Under the pieces are notes generated by a model that made no database searches, had not been told where the DNA came from, and saw only the letters and a list, made by a program, of their open reading frames with translations. A stretch of 64,000 bases of DNA from assembly GCF_020360975.1 (NCBI RefSeq), contig NW_025408674.1, positions 2,852,001 to 2,916,000 of the forward strand, given 5' to 3'. The DNA comes from Hirsutella rhossiliensis (taxonomy: Eukaryota > Ascomycota > Sordariomycetes > Hypocreales > Ophiocordycipitaceae). The position numbers and the translations under genes are program-made. Positions 20,362 to 32,576 of this stretch are shown in pieces (positions within the stretch are counted from its first letter, which is position 1; each line of letters begins with the position of its first letter).

Positions 20362-22688
20362 ATGGCCGCCTCGACTGCTTCCGGCGCTGTTGATCAGCTC
20401 GCCAACGACCTCAACAACACCTCTCTCAACGGCGGCGGCGATGCCAAGGCCCCTGCCATCGACACCAATGTCAGCGGCGGTGCGTCTGACGATGCCTCTG
20501 GCCCCACCCCCAACTCAGCCGTTCCTCACCCCCAGAACTCTGCTTCTCTTTATGTCGGCGAGCTTGATCCCTCCGTCACCGAGGCCATGCTCTTTGAGCT
20601 CTTTTCTCAGATCGGCGCCGTTGCCTCCATCCGCGTTTGCCGTGACGCCGTCACCCGCCGCTCGCTTGGCTATGCCTACGTCAACTACAACGCGACTCCT
20701 GACGGCGAAAAGGCCCTGGAGGAGCTCAACTACACTTTGATCAAGGGCCGTCCTTGCCGTATCATGTGGTCTCAGCGTGACCCGGCCCTTCGCAAGACGG
20801 GCCAAGGTAACGTCTTCATCAAGAACCTCGACGTCGCCATCGACAACAAGGCTCTTCACGACACCTTTGCTGCTTTCGGCAACATTCTGAGCTGCAAGGT
20901 TGCCCAGGACGAGCACGGCAACTCCAAGGGATACGGGTTTGTCCACTACGAGACTGATGAGGCTGCTCAGCAGGCTATCAAGCACGTCAACGGTATGTTG
21001 CTCAACGAGAAGAAGGTTTATGTCGGCCATCACATCCCAAAGAAGGACCGCCAGAGCAAGTTCGAAGAGATGAAGGCCAACTTCACCAACGTCTATGTCA
21101 AGAACATCCACAGCGATGCTACCGACGAAGAATTCCGCGAGCTGTTCGAGCAGTATGGCGACATCACCTCGGCGTCCCTTGCCCGCGACCAGGAAGGCAA
21201 GAGCCGCGGGTTTGGCTTCGTTAACTTCACCACCCACGAGAGTGCTGCCAAGGCCGTTGACGAGCTCCATGGCAGGGACCTCCGCGGCCAAGACCTGTAT
21301 GTTGGCCGCGCTCAGAAGAAGCACGAGCGCGAGGAGGAGCTCCGCAAGTCCTACGAGGCGGCCCGCATCGAAAAGGCCAGCAAGTACCAGGGCGTCAACC
21401 TTTACATCAAGAACCTGGACGACGACGTGGACGACGAGAAGCTCCGGCATATGTTCTCCGAGTTTGGCCCCATCACTTCGGCAAAGGTGATGCGAGACTC
21501 TCCGCTCGAGGGTGGAGAGGAGAAGAAAGAAGATAAGGAAGGCAAGGACAAGGAGAACAAGAAGGACGACGCCAAGGAAAGCGACGAGGAGGACTCATCT
21601 GACAAGAAGTCTGACAAAAAGGCGGATAAGAGGCTCGGTAAGAGCAAGGGCTTCGGTTTCGTCTGCTTCAGCAACCCCGACGACGCAACCAAGGCGGTGG
21701 CTGAGATGAACCAGCGAATGATCAACGGCAAGCCTCTTTACGTTGCCCTCGCACAGCGCAAGGATGTGCGCAAGAACCAGCTTGAGGCCAGCATCCAGGC
21801 CCGCAACCAGCTGCGCATGCAGCAAGCTGCCGCTGCCGCCGGAATGCCCCAGCAGTACATGCAGCCTCCTGTCTTCTACGCCCCTGGCCAGCAGCCGGGC
21901 TTTATCCCCCAAGCCGGCCGTGGGATGCCCTTCCCTCAGCCAGCAATGGGCATGGGTGGTGTCCAAGGCGGTCGCCCTGGCCAGTTCCCTGGCTACCCGC
22001 AGCAGGGCGGCCGCGGTGGTGTCCCCCAGCAGATGCCTCCCAATCTCTATGGTATGCCTGGCCAGTTCCCTCCCCAGTATGGCCAGCCCGGCACCCCCCA
22101 GTTCATGGCCGCCATGCAGCAAGCCCAGCAGGCTGCCGCACTTGCGGGTGGCAGGGGCGGTCCTCAGGGCGGCCGTGGCACCATGCCAGGCGTTCCCCCC
22201 AACGCTGCCGGCGGAATGCCGGGTGCCGGGGTGCCTGGCTTCCCTCCCAACAATCGCCAACAGGGTGGCGTGGGCCGTGGAGGAAACGCCAACAACGGCC
22301 GCAACGGCAATTTCCCCACCCAAGGTGGCCGTGGTGGCGACATGAACTCGGGCACGGTGCTGCAAGCTCAGATTGCAGGCGCCCAGCCCGCCCAGCAGAA
22401 GCAGATTCTTGGCGAGATGATCTTCCCCAAGATTCAGGCCATCAACGCAGAGCTTGCTGGGAAAATCACCGGCATGCTCCTCGAGATGGAGAACTCCGAG
22501 CTCATCAACCTGTAAGTCCGATGCGCAGCCATCGTGGTGAGCAGATGCTAACATCTCTAAACAGCATTGAGGACGAGGCCGCGCTCAAGGCCAAGGTCGA
22601 CGAGGCCCTCGCCGTGTACGACGAGTACGTCAAGGCCCAGGGCTCCGAAGCCGGCGACACCAAAAAGGAGGAGGCGCCCAAGGCTTAG
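20362..22688 (+). CDS. PAB1: Polyadenylate-binding protein Pab1
   Basis: Two exons, 20362-22511 and 22565-22688, give 757 residues. Four RRMs are visible: RRM1 about 60-138 ([10 protein letters not shown]), RRM2 about 148-225 ([10 protein letters not shown]), RRM3 about 243-320 ([10 protein letters not shown]) and RRM4 starting near 345 ([10 protein letters not shown]). RRM4 is interrupted by a ~50-residue Lys/Glu/Asp-rich insertion (about 376-427) before its RNP1 (KGFGFVCF). A Pro/Gln/Gly-rich linker with RGG-like motifs follows, then the C-terminal MLLE/PABC domain (about 678-745, [27 protein letters not shown]). The PABC domain is split by the single coding intron (CT|C codon). The protein binds poly(A) tails, controls deadenylation and helps translation initiation. 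Start chosen as the first ATG of the open frame, just after the leader intron. Confidence 0.97.
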
Positions 22689-23785
22689 AGCTGTCGGGCC
22701 AAACCTTCTCTTGCAAAACTGAAGAGCTTTTTTTTTGTCTGTCGTTTCACCCTTATACGGACCTTTTGATTGGGATGAATCTCTAAAAATTGGAGGCAAT
22801 GAGCAACAAGTCTGTCCGTGCTTGCTTGCCTTTGGGAACTGCATTATGTACCGATAGAATTCTCTGCTATTTCCTCTCGGACGGGGGATCAAAAGTTGTG
22901 GGATCGTGGTCGGAGGCGCCCTCCAGGGGCAAGAGGAGCCTGTTGCTGGACCAGTTTCCGGCGGACCATTCCACTGGCGGGAACGCAGTCGGAAGGCGTT
23001 GGGAGGAAGGGGTGTCGGTTTTCGTGGAAACTGCCTGGATTCAAGGCCTATACCCCCCCAGAACGAATGGCCCGCGTTTATCACCCAGGCTTTTTATCAC
23101 GGAGATTTGCGCGGATAGGACTTCTTAATTATATGACTATGTCATGTTGTTGCTCGCCGGTTCACAAGTGATGAGGCGGAAACCGCCTTTTTGTCATGGT
23201 GATGTTGCTGGTGCGTCCTGGGCGGTAAGATGCAAGTGGGAGGTAGTACTGTTTGATCCACGCCTTTCTCCTTTTCCTGCTGCGCCTGTCGCTTTCCATT
23301 AGGTCCGACCACGTACCAAGTCCACGCCCCAGAGGCTCATGAGAGCTCGACATGCGACGTCGCTGGAGGAAACGCCGCAGACCTTGGACGCCTCCCACGT
23401 TTGTTTCGCATGTTTCTTCACACACACACACACATACACTGGTGGTACACACATGGGTACACACATTGGTACACAAAACGCCTCTTCTTTCTCTAGGCAA
23501 ACCCAAAATAAAAAGGCCCAAGCCAATATGGACAAGAACTAGCCGAGCAGCGGGAGGTCGGGCAAAACACAATAATGGAAACAACGCCAAAAAAAGGGAG
23601 AAATTGCTCGAAAAACGGTCCCCCTCCTCCTCGCGCCCTTTCCGTGTCGACCCAGTTCTAAAGCGACGCAAACACAAACACCGAAAATGCCCGAGCCCGC
23701 CGTCCCCTCTGGAGAAAACAAAACGCCTTTCAATGGGGTTGGATAAACAGCGTGTTTGGAAAGGGGGAGGGGAGGGGGGTTGTGA
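22689..23785. other. Intergenic, convergent 3' regions
   Basis: No gene recognised. It holds the 3' UTRs of PAB1 and of the minus-strand membrane-protein gene. A CA-rich patch with GGTACACACA-like repeats lies near 23418-23476. Confidence 0.5.
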
Positions 23786-25632
23786 TTATAGGCCGCCGTC
23801 ATCGATGGCGTTGGCACCAATGTGGCCGATTTCCGGGGCAATATCGTACTTTTTCGTGCGGTCGATGGAGTAGAGCGTTTCCATGACCTTGCTCTTTTGC
23901 TGGCGGCGAATGTCGGAGAGGTAGTCGCGCACGCCGGCGATGCCGCGGATCTGGTCCTCGAGGGTGAGGGTGCTCGAGTTGAGGCCGCGCACCAGGTGGG
24001 AAGCGAGCTTGCCGCGGAGGGACTCGAGCGACGATCTGAGGGTGAGGAGCTTGCCGTGGTGGCTGACGAGGTTGCCCTTGTTGCGCACCGTCTTGTGCCG
24101 GACGTCGTGCAGCAGCGCCTTGTTGCGCTCAAACTTGCGCAGCTCGGCCGCGCGCGGGCCCAGGATGCGCGCCCAGAGGCCCGACAGCAGCTCCACGTGG
24201 AACTCCTCCTGCGTCGACGACTCATGCGCGACATGCCTCGCCAGCTTGAGGAAGTGGTCGTCGATGTCGTCGAAGAGCGCAAACAGGCTGACGCTGTGCT
24301 CGAGCTCGTCCTGAATGGCCTCCTCGAGGGTGGATATAAAGGCGGTGAAGAGGCGCTGCACCATGCGCTGCTCGCGCTGCGGGTTGCTCATGCCGAAGAC
24401 GGCCGTGGTGAGGCGGCCGAGGCGCGTGGGCTCGCCAGAGGCGTCTTCAAGGATCTGGGCGTCGGAGAGGAGGTTGTGCATGTTGTCGTAGGCGTGGGAG
24501 AGGTGGGAGGGGGGCGGGCGGGTGTTGAGACGGTAGAGATGCATCTTGGCCCAGTCCATGACATTGAGGATACTGCAGGGTTGGCAATGTTAGCAGGCGA
24601 AGCTCTTTGGAGCTGGCTTAGCGAGCGCGCGAGGGCGACAGGAGAGCGCGAGGGTCAGACGCACGCATCAATGTCACCGTCGACGTGGGTGTGGAACCTG
24701 GTCAGGTCCAGGACCAGCTTCTTCATCGTCTCGCTGATGGCATCGAGGCTCTGCACAATGGTGTTGGCGTCGGCCATGCCGCTGATTCTGACTGACTCGC
24801 CGAGGTCCCAGATGGCGATGCTGGTCGACTGCAGGTCGCGGACATGCGCAACGGCGGGTTCGGAAAAGTAAATGAGCGGCTCAAAGGAGCGCGCGAGGCC
24901 GGCGACCTTGACCAAGTCACCGACGGGTCGGGGCTGCGCGGGCTTGGCGAGCATCTTTGCGGTGGAAATGGAGATGATGGCGACGAGGAAGCTGGTGAGG
25001 ACCGTGGTCCAGCTCGAGGTGAGAGCGCGGTAGTGCTTCTGGAGGAACATGATGGCGGCCTCGATGGGTCGCGTGCGCTGGAGGATTTCGGCGCGGACGG
25101 CGAAGCGGATGTCTGGCGCGGCGGGAGCGTGGTTAGTATATGAGGAGCTCGGCGGCATCTCGTGCGCCCACGACAATCGCGACTCACAATTGTCCGGTGG
25201 CGACGCTGCGCGCGCGGCGGGCCTGGACATCTCGGCAGCCGAGGTCTTGCGGTCGGCCCTGAGGGTTGTGTCCCCAACTCTGTCAGGACTGGGGCTCCGG
25301 CCCTTGTCCGGGCTCAAGCTCCCCTGTGGCAGCCGAGTGCGGATGGCCTGCTCGAGGACCACGTCATCTTCGCTGGGGCCGTCGTCGGTCTCTGGCGAAA
25401 GGGGCCTATAGTGATGCTGCTGAGGATTCCAGAAGCCGCGGCTCCGGTCTCCGTTGCCGAGGTTCCGCCACGCCGGCGGCGAGTACCCACCGACGGAACC
25501 TGTATCCGAGTCGTCGAGATCCTCCATTGGGGGCTCGCTGGGGAGGGCCGACGAGTGGCGCATGCTCGTGGGACTTGGAGGGGGCTCGAAATCCTGCAAG
25601 GAGGCGTCGAGACGGTCGAGCGGGTCGACCAT
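23786..25632 (-). CDS. Conserved fungal membrane protein of unknown function
   Basis: Three exons, 25188-25632, 24665-25112 and 23786-24572, give 559 residues. The N-terminal ~150 residues are Pro/Ser/Asp-rich and likely disordered. A hydrophobic segment around residues 180-205 (SWTTVLTSFLVAIISISTAKML) can span a membrane. The remaining ~350 residues are helical with repeated acidic/basic heptad-like stretches (for example ELRKFERNKALLHDVRHK). I do not recognise a named family. Intron 1 (75 nt) has GTGAGT, a perfect TACTAAC and CAG; intron 2 has GTGCGT and CTGCAG. The start is the ATG of MVDPLDRLDASLQDF; an upstream frame beginning at 25943 overlaps it out of frame. Topology and function are unknown; it may act at an internal membrane. 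Confidence 0.8.
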
Positions 25633-25943
25633 GACCGGCGGGGGCGTTTGCGACAAGCGTCGAGCAGTGGTGATCGCGCAAGACGAGCTGGTGGTGGTCG
25701 CAGTCGCGGGGCGACACAGGCAGCGGCTTGTCGGTTACGAGGCGGCGGTAGGAGGGCAGTGCGGGCAAGGAGGCGGCGCGAGGCAGAGCAGGGAGCGGGA
25801 TGCGCGGGATGCGCAGAGAGAGACGGGGCAGGTAGAGGGCGAGGAAGACGAGGAGGATGACGACGGAGGCGAGGAAGCTGCTTGGTGCGACGTTGATGCT
25901 GACGAGCGAGACGTTGTTGTTGACGGTCAGGAGTGACGAAGGC
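25406..25943 (-). other. Overlapping upstream open frame with a hydrophobic segment
   Basis: An ATG at 25943 opens a frame that runs about 179 codons, past the start codon of the membrane-protein gene, in another frame. Its first ~60 residues (MPSSLLTVNNNVSLVSI, then a hydrophobic stretch FLASVVILLVFLALYL) look more protein-like than chance. It could be an upstream ORF or an unrecognised first exon that splices into the main frame. I could not find a splice pair that joins the frames cleanly. Confidence 0.3.
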
Positions 25944-27788
25944 ATGGATGGATGGGCGATTCGTTGAGCGACGAGGGGGGCGCTCTCTCTCACAGACGGA
26001 CGGCCTCGGCCTCGATGTCGACTGTTGGGCGCGGGGCGGCGTCGTCGGCAGTGGCAGTAGAAGAAGAAGAACAAGGCGATCAAGGAAGCGAATAAGAAGC
26101 GATGATTCACGTCTCAGTTGTGTGACAAACGGGCGCGCCAGGCTGGACCGGACTTCAGGTTCGTGAGATGGCGAGAGAAGGAGGGAGGGGGAATCCGGCA
26201 CCATCTTTTGCTTCTTGTTCTTGCGCCCGCCGTTCTCCTTGTCCTCCTGTTCCCTCCCTTGGGCCTCCGATTTGGGCCTCGCCTCGGAAGGGGGGGGGAG
26301 GGCCACCTCCACCTCGCTGCTCTGCCTCTGCCTCCCCCCTGGTCCGCTGCTCGAAATGGAAGAGGTTGGGAGGAAAAAGCAGCGCAGTGAGCGGAAGAGG
26401 TGGTTGACCTGGGCCAATCATGCGTCGCCGTGGGGTATCCAATCAGCCGTGTCGCAGACCCACACCCCACCTTTTGTCCCTTGAGAGCTGTCGACTTTGC
26501 TGCTTGCCCCTCCTTGCTGCTCACGGTGCGTGGTGGTGGAGGTCACTGTGCTCTGCACATGTACGTTCTCGGTGGGTGATGTACTGTGGTGCATGTTGTG
26601 CCTAGGTATGCAGCATCTATGTACGTGTAATCATAAAGTGCATACATACGCCGAAATGAGGTGCTACAGAATGAAAAGAAACAGAGACTCCCTTGCCCAG
26701 GCCCGTTTCCCCATCAGAGACCTGTCGCAGTACTCTGGCAGTTGCGCATGTATGTACCTGAAGCTACCCCGCTCCCTGCCGCCGCAGGCACCTCCCCCTC
26801 CACCCCATGATGCCGCACAGCAACGGCACTGCACTCTGCCCGACACGGTGCCACCGACACTGTGCACCAGCCCCGGCCGCTAGTTTGGTCTTGCCGTGTG
26901 TGTGCTGTTCGCTCGTCAACAAGGCGCAAGCCCCCCCTCGGTTCGTCCAATCCCCGTCCGCCTCTCCAAGGGGTCATGCGGAACACTACTCCGTGCTCGG
27001 CCGCGTTGGGGCGGTACGTACCTTGACAAAAAAAAACAGGTGCATACCTCCAGTACCTATCGGTTGCTACAAACAACCCGAGCTTTCCATTATACAGTAT
27101 GTATGTACAGTCGACGACGCTGGCTGCATGTACGCACTCTAACTTCCATGCAAGTACTTACCTCGGCGCCTCCCTAGGACCCCGATGGTCCAAGCGCCAA
27201 TCCCCATTCCACAGCGGCTGAGCCCGCCCCTCATGCTGCTCTGTTTATTTCCGCTGCCGCGAGACACCACTGCCGGGTTCCTACAATTCCACGCTCCGAC
27301 CGCGATGCGCTCGCTGCAGGTCCCTGCGTCTTCTACACTTGTGCCCTGTATCAAGGAACCCATGGGTGCGGTAAGGTGCTTTCAAAACACTGTAGCCATC
27401 AATCACTATCTTGTTCCCCACACTATCAAGTACGAGCATCGGCAGGCGCTCGTCCCGCCCCCCGACAATGGCCGGCCTAGGTCACCCTCGTCCAGCCCAA
27501 AGCTTCAAATGTCGTATTTCTCATCGCTGTTTCGCTATCCCACGCTGTAATCCTGACTCCCCATGTTGCCCATGTCCCGTGAGCCCGCAAAATCCATCTA
27601 TCATCTGGTATTCCCGTTCTCGCCTCACCACCTCAGTCCAAGGGAGCCGGGCCGTCTTCGCGCTGGCCTCTTGCCTCCGGGACGGTACTAGGCTCTCCCT
27701 TTCCTTTTCCGCGTGGCTGCCCCCCCTTTCATCCCGGGCCACACCAACAATGCCAATCCGCTCGGACCCGCGACCCGTTTCGCTCCCT
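25944..27788. other. Intergenic region between the membrane-protein and universal-stress-protein genes
   Basis: No gene recognised. The left part is the promoter region of the membrane-protein gene, with long purine/pyrimidine-biased stretches near 26150-26400. The right part is the 3' side of the stress-protein gene. Confidence 0.45.
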
Positions 27789-30078
27789 TCAGTCAATCTT
27801 GGCGTTGGCTAAGCTTCTGGCGGCAGGATTGCTCAAGTTGTTGACTTGGCGCACTGGTGTCCGTTTGTTGTACTTGCTTTGCTTTCGCAGCCGCTTCCGA
27901 GCCACCATGACGGGAACCGAGCTCTTGGTCACCAGGTAGTTCGAAAACGATCCGAGTATCACTCTGCAAGTCAGTCAGCATCACCTCACGTAATGCCCAG
28001 AAATGGCAGACGCATCCGACAAAGCTTACCCCTTCAGCGCACTCCGGCCTCGACTTCCAATAACAACCAGGGTTGGGTTCACCAGGTCAATCACCTCCGT
28101 TATCAGGTGTCTCGGGTTCTTGCAATGCAGCACCTCCACAATCACCCGTACTTGTAGTCGAGTCTTCCTAAGGAGACGGAAAACCTTGTCCGTCATTTGA
28201 TCAATCGCCCGATGCCGCTCCTCGTCGGCCCTTTTGCGATCTCTCGATGGTCCCGGCGACGATCCGGGCGTGCCGCTCGAGTCATTCCGCAGGTAAAGAG
28301 CCGATGCCCTCTTAAGCTCCGTGACAGGGCTGAGGGGAGTGGGGAGCGACTTTGCGTTTGTCACCGTGTTGATGGCCGCTGCCTGCTCCTTCATCGCCTT
28401 GGGGTCGTCTGGTACCGAGACGCCCTCGCCCGTCACGATTCCAGTCTCCTCATCCACACAGTAGATGGCAATCAATGTATCGCCGTCCCGGAGCACAGTC
28501 CCAATGGCCCACTCTAGCGCGTGCGCCGACTCGTCACTAAGATCAGTCGCCACAAGATACTTCCGGAGCCTATGATGTTCCTCTTCGGCTTGCTGCGCAA
28601 TCTTGGTGTACTCTCCGCGATCGATGATGCGAATGGCACGGTGCGACTCCGGGCTCGTCATGATGCTGCTCATGAAAAAGGAAAGCTTCTGGGCCCGCTT
28701 GATGTCGTCCATGTCGGCCTCTTCGTCAGAGTCCATCATCGACGGCGTCGCAGATGCTGAACCCCGTTCGTAGCTCGTGTTGGGATGTATGCCAGTCTTG
28801 GACGGCTTGGATGTATCGCCCGCCGAGTTTGTGATCTTGATCTCGGGCTCGGGAATGAGGGATCGATATTGGTATGCGGGACGCTGCGAGGCTACTTGGC
28901 GGCCTACTTCATTGTCAGTCATGGCCCTGAGGGGTGCGTGCGGGCAACGAGGCCAACTCACGCTCTGCATCGGCCGCGGCTAACAGACTCAAGCTTTGGC
29001 GCTCTTTCCTACCCGAGGGCGATCGAGACTTGCTCTGATCCTTGTCGCCGCGCGCATCCGGGTTCAAAGATCGAGGGGCCGTCTTGCGACCACGATCTTC
29101 GTCGTCGGATGAATGGGCCTCTTCTTCGTCGCTCGATTCAAGTTGCTCGCCATCTGGGCCGAGGTAGTCTTTGATCAACCGGCCCTCCCCAAGTTCCTCG
29201 GACCGCTGCTTCCGCATGGGAAGCTGCGCCAAGCTTCCGCTAGAAAAGGCCAGGTTCGCATCTGAGAGCCGGCGGTAGGCGTTGTTGATGTCGAGCAGCT
29301 GACCGCCGCCAAGTTTGGCCTTGTTTGGCGACAGCAAGGGTGAGAGGGGGGCGGGTGAGCGCGACCTGGCCTCCCACCGATTGTGGGGTGATTTGGACTG
29401 ATTGCCCAGACGACCACCAGCAGCTTCGTGACGGCCCCGGTCTCCCGGAAGCTGAAGACTGCTCAAGTCGGGCCCTCGGAGGGAGTCGCCCAGAGCACCG
29501 CTGGACATGCGCTTGTTGACCTGGGAGGCCCTCTTGGGTTGGCCGGTGTTGTGGGAGAGAATGCCCGAAAACTGATACTCGGAAGTTCTGTCGTTACGGT
29601 TGCCCGCTCGAGGCCCAAAGTCTGCGGGTCTGAGCCCCGAGCCTGAGCCCGACATGCTCCGCTGAGTGAAGAAAGATCCTTGGGACATGGATGATTTGAA
29701 TTTGGGGTCGACGCTTGAGCCTGGAGAGGCGGGGCTTGCGCTCCTCAGCGTGGCCGAAGGTGGAGGCGATGGGGAGTCGAGGTCCAGCATGCTGCGCACT
29801 GGAGGCTGAGTTGTAATGACGGGGCTGTCGATATCGAGCATGCTCCTCACGGGAGCCTGTGTCGAGGGGGCGGTTCGCGTGTTGCTCGGCCCTTCCTCGT
29901 CGATGTCTAGCATGCTTCGGACAGGGGAGCGAGGTGGCGCTGCAAATGGCGACGTGGCACGCACTCTCTCGGGAGAGGTGCTGCCCTGGTTCTTGTTCTC
30001 CAGCAGGGCCAGCACCTCTTGGCGTTCCATGTCAAGCATGGCATCGATGCTCATAGGTCGCGCGGGGTCTCCTGACAT
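27789..30078 (-). CDS. Universal stress protein (UspA domain) with long disordered N-terminus
   Basis: Three exons, 28962-30078, 28030-28903 and 27789-27963, give 721 residues. The first ~480 residues are Ser/Pro-rich with three copies of a PVRSMLD(I/L)D motif (residues 52-101). An acidic patch (ESSDEEEAHSSDDEDRGRK) and a basic Ser/Arg stretch follow. The UspA domain spans about 488-690: it starts RKYLVATDLSDESAHALEWAIG and ends with the ATP-binding-type motif GSRGRSALKGVILGSFSNYLV, then VPVMVARKR. A ~75-residue insertion separates the first and second halves. Usp proteins bind nucleotide and act in stress responses; the substrate or partner here is unknown. All three junctions keep frame (C|GC, GG|A). 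The start ATG gives MSGDPARPMSIDAMLDMER. Confidence 0.88.
29776..29925 (-). repeat. Three PVRSMLD(I/L)D motif repeats in the Usp gene
   Basis: Copies at residues 52-60, 76-84 and 93-101 of the encoded protein, separated by variable Pro/Ser/Thr-rich linkers. Motif conservation against variable linkers suggests a short linear binding motif. Confidence 0.7.
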
Positions 30079-31347
30079 GATGGGCAGTGTGCAGAGAGAA
30101 CGCTCGGGGCAGTATAAAAGGGGACCAAGACTGCAAGAATCTGCAGTTGGGCTAGAGATGGCAGTGGCGGATCGTGCGGGGCGACCGACGACGTGAACGG
30201 AGTGGGCGAATGCCGCCGCAAGTCTTAGCGGGGCAGGTTTCGGGGCAGGTTTCGGTGAAGGCGGCAGCTCGTGAGGATAATAAGTCGGGGCCAGAGGATC
30301 ATGGTGTTTATGGCCGTGGCGGGTGGGAGAGGTTGCGAAGTGACTAACCGGGGGCCGTATGTATATGCGTGATGGACGCTGGATGATGGAGGGGTCTGGG
30401 AGGGAGGAGGAAGGTGGGGAGATACCTTGGCTGCCAAGTGGGGAACGAGGCGTTGCCGGTACCTGCCCGTCGCGTACCGACTTCGCATTTTGTCTTGTGT
30501 TCCCGGTAAGCCAGCCGCTACTGCCCATGAATGTCACTGCACCGTGACTCTGCTCCTGAAATGCTCTCGTTCCGGCAGGCGAAAGGGGGCCTCGTAGCTG
30601 TCGTGCCACCGCTTTGGGAAGCCTCTCGCTGGTGATTTGCCGCGGCCTGCCGTCACACGGCTCAGCAACACGCCGCCCACCAACAGACGGGAGTCTGCCG
30701 AACCCAGTCAGCGCACTGCCCCTGCGGATCAGACCCCCGGGTTACCACTGTAAGTACTGCGCCTCCGGGGTCCACGCCTCCCTCGCATCTTCGACCCCGG
30801 ACTTGCTGTTTTTGCTGTCCTTCGCCGAAACACAAAAATGTCGTTCTTCCCAAGATCGACATGAAACGAACCGTCTTGGTTCCAAATCGTCATCGCCTGG
30901 GCAGGAGTACTGTTGGCGGTTGTCATGCCCCGACCCGGCTTCTTCCGCATCCCCCCTGACCTCCTTATTAGCCGCTTGCGAAAGATTAAAAAAGGTTAAT
31001 AGAAGCTTACTTCAAGGCACTTGCAAGGTCTCCTATACAGTCACATGATCGGCCGCGTCTACTCTGCGCGTCGGGACATCTCCGATTCGCCTGTTGATGC
31101 ATCAGAGGGCAGTGACTCAAAGAGTCGCAGCGACGCCCCCAAGCTGTATGGACTCGGAAACATGACTGCGTCGTTTCTTACTCGCGCACCATCCTCCCCG
31201 CCCATCAAGGGAACCCGGACAGCAGAGAGCCCTTTCAACCGCTGGCGACACGGCCACATTTCCCCGACATTCGCACACATAGAATACATGCCCTGCCTTT
31301 CGTGGGCATTGAGTACAGCGCCAGCGACGGCGACGCCAGCGCTCACT
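30079..31347. other. Intergenic, promoter side of the Usp gene
   Basis: No gene recognised. It should hold the promoter of the stress-protein gene and the 3' UTR of the uS7m gene. Open frames on either strand lack family resemblance. Confidence 0.45.
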
Positions 31348-32576
31348 TTACTTCTTCTTGGCCTTGCCAATCTTCTTGGAGCCCACGTTAGCTCTCGACG
31401 CCGTGCCCAGCTTGTGGACCTGCCGCCGTTTTTCCCACGCGCCCGACCTTCCCTCCACGACTGCGATAATCTCCTCGGCAATTCGGTGGGGGAACTGCTT
31501 CCGCCCACTGCCCCTTGATGGCTTCTTGTCGACGGTGTCGAGAATCCATTTGAAAGCAGTATGCCTCCGCTGTCGCACCGCAAGTGGCTGCGGCAACTCG
31601 AGTGCCCGACCTCCGCCGCCGGCTCCGACAATATTTCTGACCTTGAGAAGAGGCGCAACCGAGTCGATGGCGATGGTGATGTAGAGAATGGGGTTGAGAG
31701 GCAAATGGGAAGCCGGAGGTGTCCCCGGGAGTAGAGGGAATTTGGGACTGTAAATGGGAGCCGGCGAAGTTCGCAAAAAGTTCATGACCATGGCCATGTT
31801 CTATCCCGGATTCAAGTCAGCCATCTCTCGTTCCGACATTGGAGTGCTGTGACGGACCCTTTGCGCAACACTGAGCTTGCCATCCCGCATGAGAAGCCTT
31901 GTGATCTGCTCCAGCACCGGATGATATCTCTGCTTCAAATTGAAGCCGGGTGGGTAGGGCTTTGGGGGCAAGCCAAATTTGTGCCCCAGATCCTCCACTT
32001 CACCCTCGCTAGGCGCGACTAGCTCCAACGACGATTCGGCAGCTTGCTCTGTTGCCTCGAGAGCCTCGGCCTCTTCCGCGGGCGGTATTGATCCCTCGCG
32101 ATAGAGTGCCTTTTCTTGCGCCGGTGTCAATCCGCCATCCGTCTCGGTCCTAGCAACCCGACCGCCATATAGCATCTGCTCCAAAGCTGCATCGTCCAAT
32201 CCAGATATGTAAGAGTCCTGCGACGTGTCTTCGACCTGAGCAACAGCGATTAGCGAAGGCCTTGACCGAGGTTGAAAGGTGGCGGCGGCTCTACCGGCAT
32301 GGACGACGATTCTGGCACGACATTTTCCGGGTCTATCGATATGGACGATTCCTGCATGGCCTTTTCCGAAGAGCTTTCGGCGTCGATGTTGACCTCGGTC
32401 GCGCTCGGAGCTTGGGGCGTCTCGGCGGGATTGCTGGGATGGCCATGGACGTCGTCAGAGTAGAATCTCGTAGCTCCTCTCGTTTGCCAAAAGGTCTCTG
32501 CTCTAGGTCGCAGAGCCGGCTTCGGGCGCAGCGCAAGGGCTCTGCACGCTCCCCAGACCCTCCATCCTGCAGACAT
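31348..32576 (-). CDS. Mitochondrial ribosomal protein uS7m (S7)
   Basis: Three exons, 32295-32576, 31858-32235 and 31348-31800, give 370 residues. The N-terminus (MSAGWRVWGACRALALRPK) is basic and Ala/Arg-rich, fitting a mitochondrial targeting peptide. A long acidic, poorly conserved spacer follows. The C-terminal half is the S7 fold: YHPVLEQITRLLMRDGKLSVAQR|NMAMVMNFLRTSPAP, NPILYITIAIDSVAPLLKVRNIVGAGG, and the Lys-rich end VGSKKIGKAKKK. S7 nucleates assembly of the small-subunit head on the 3' domain of the SSU rRNA. Both introns are phase 0. Intron 1 (59 nt) uses GTAGAG/CTCAG and intron 2 (57 nt) uses GTCCGT/ATAG, a weak donor; it was chosen because it joins conserved VAQR and NMAM. Confidence 0.88.
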
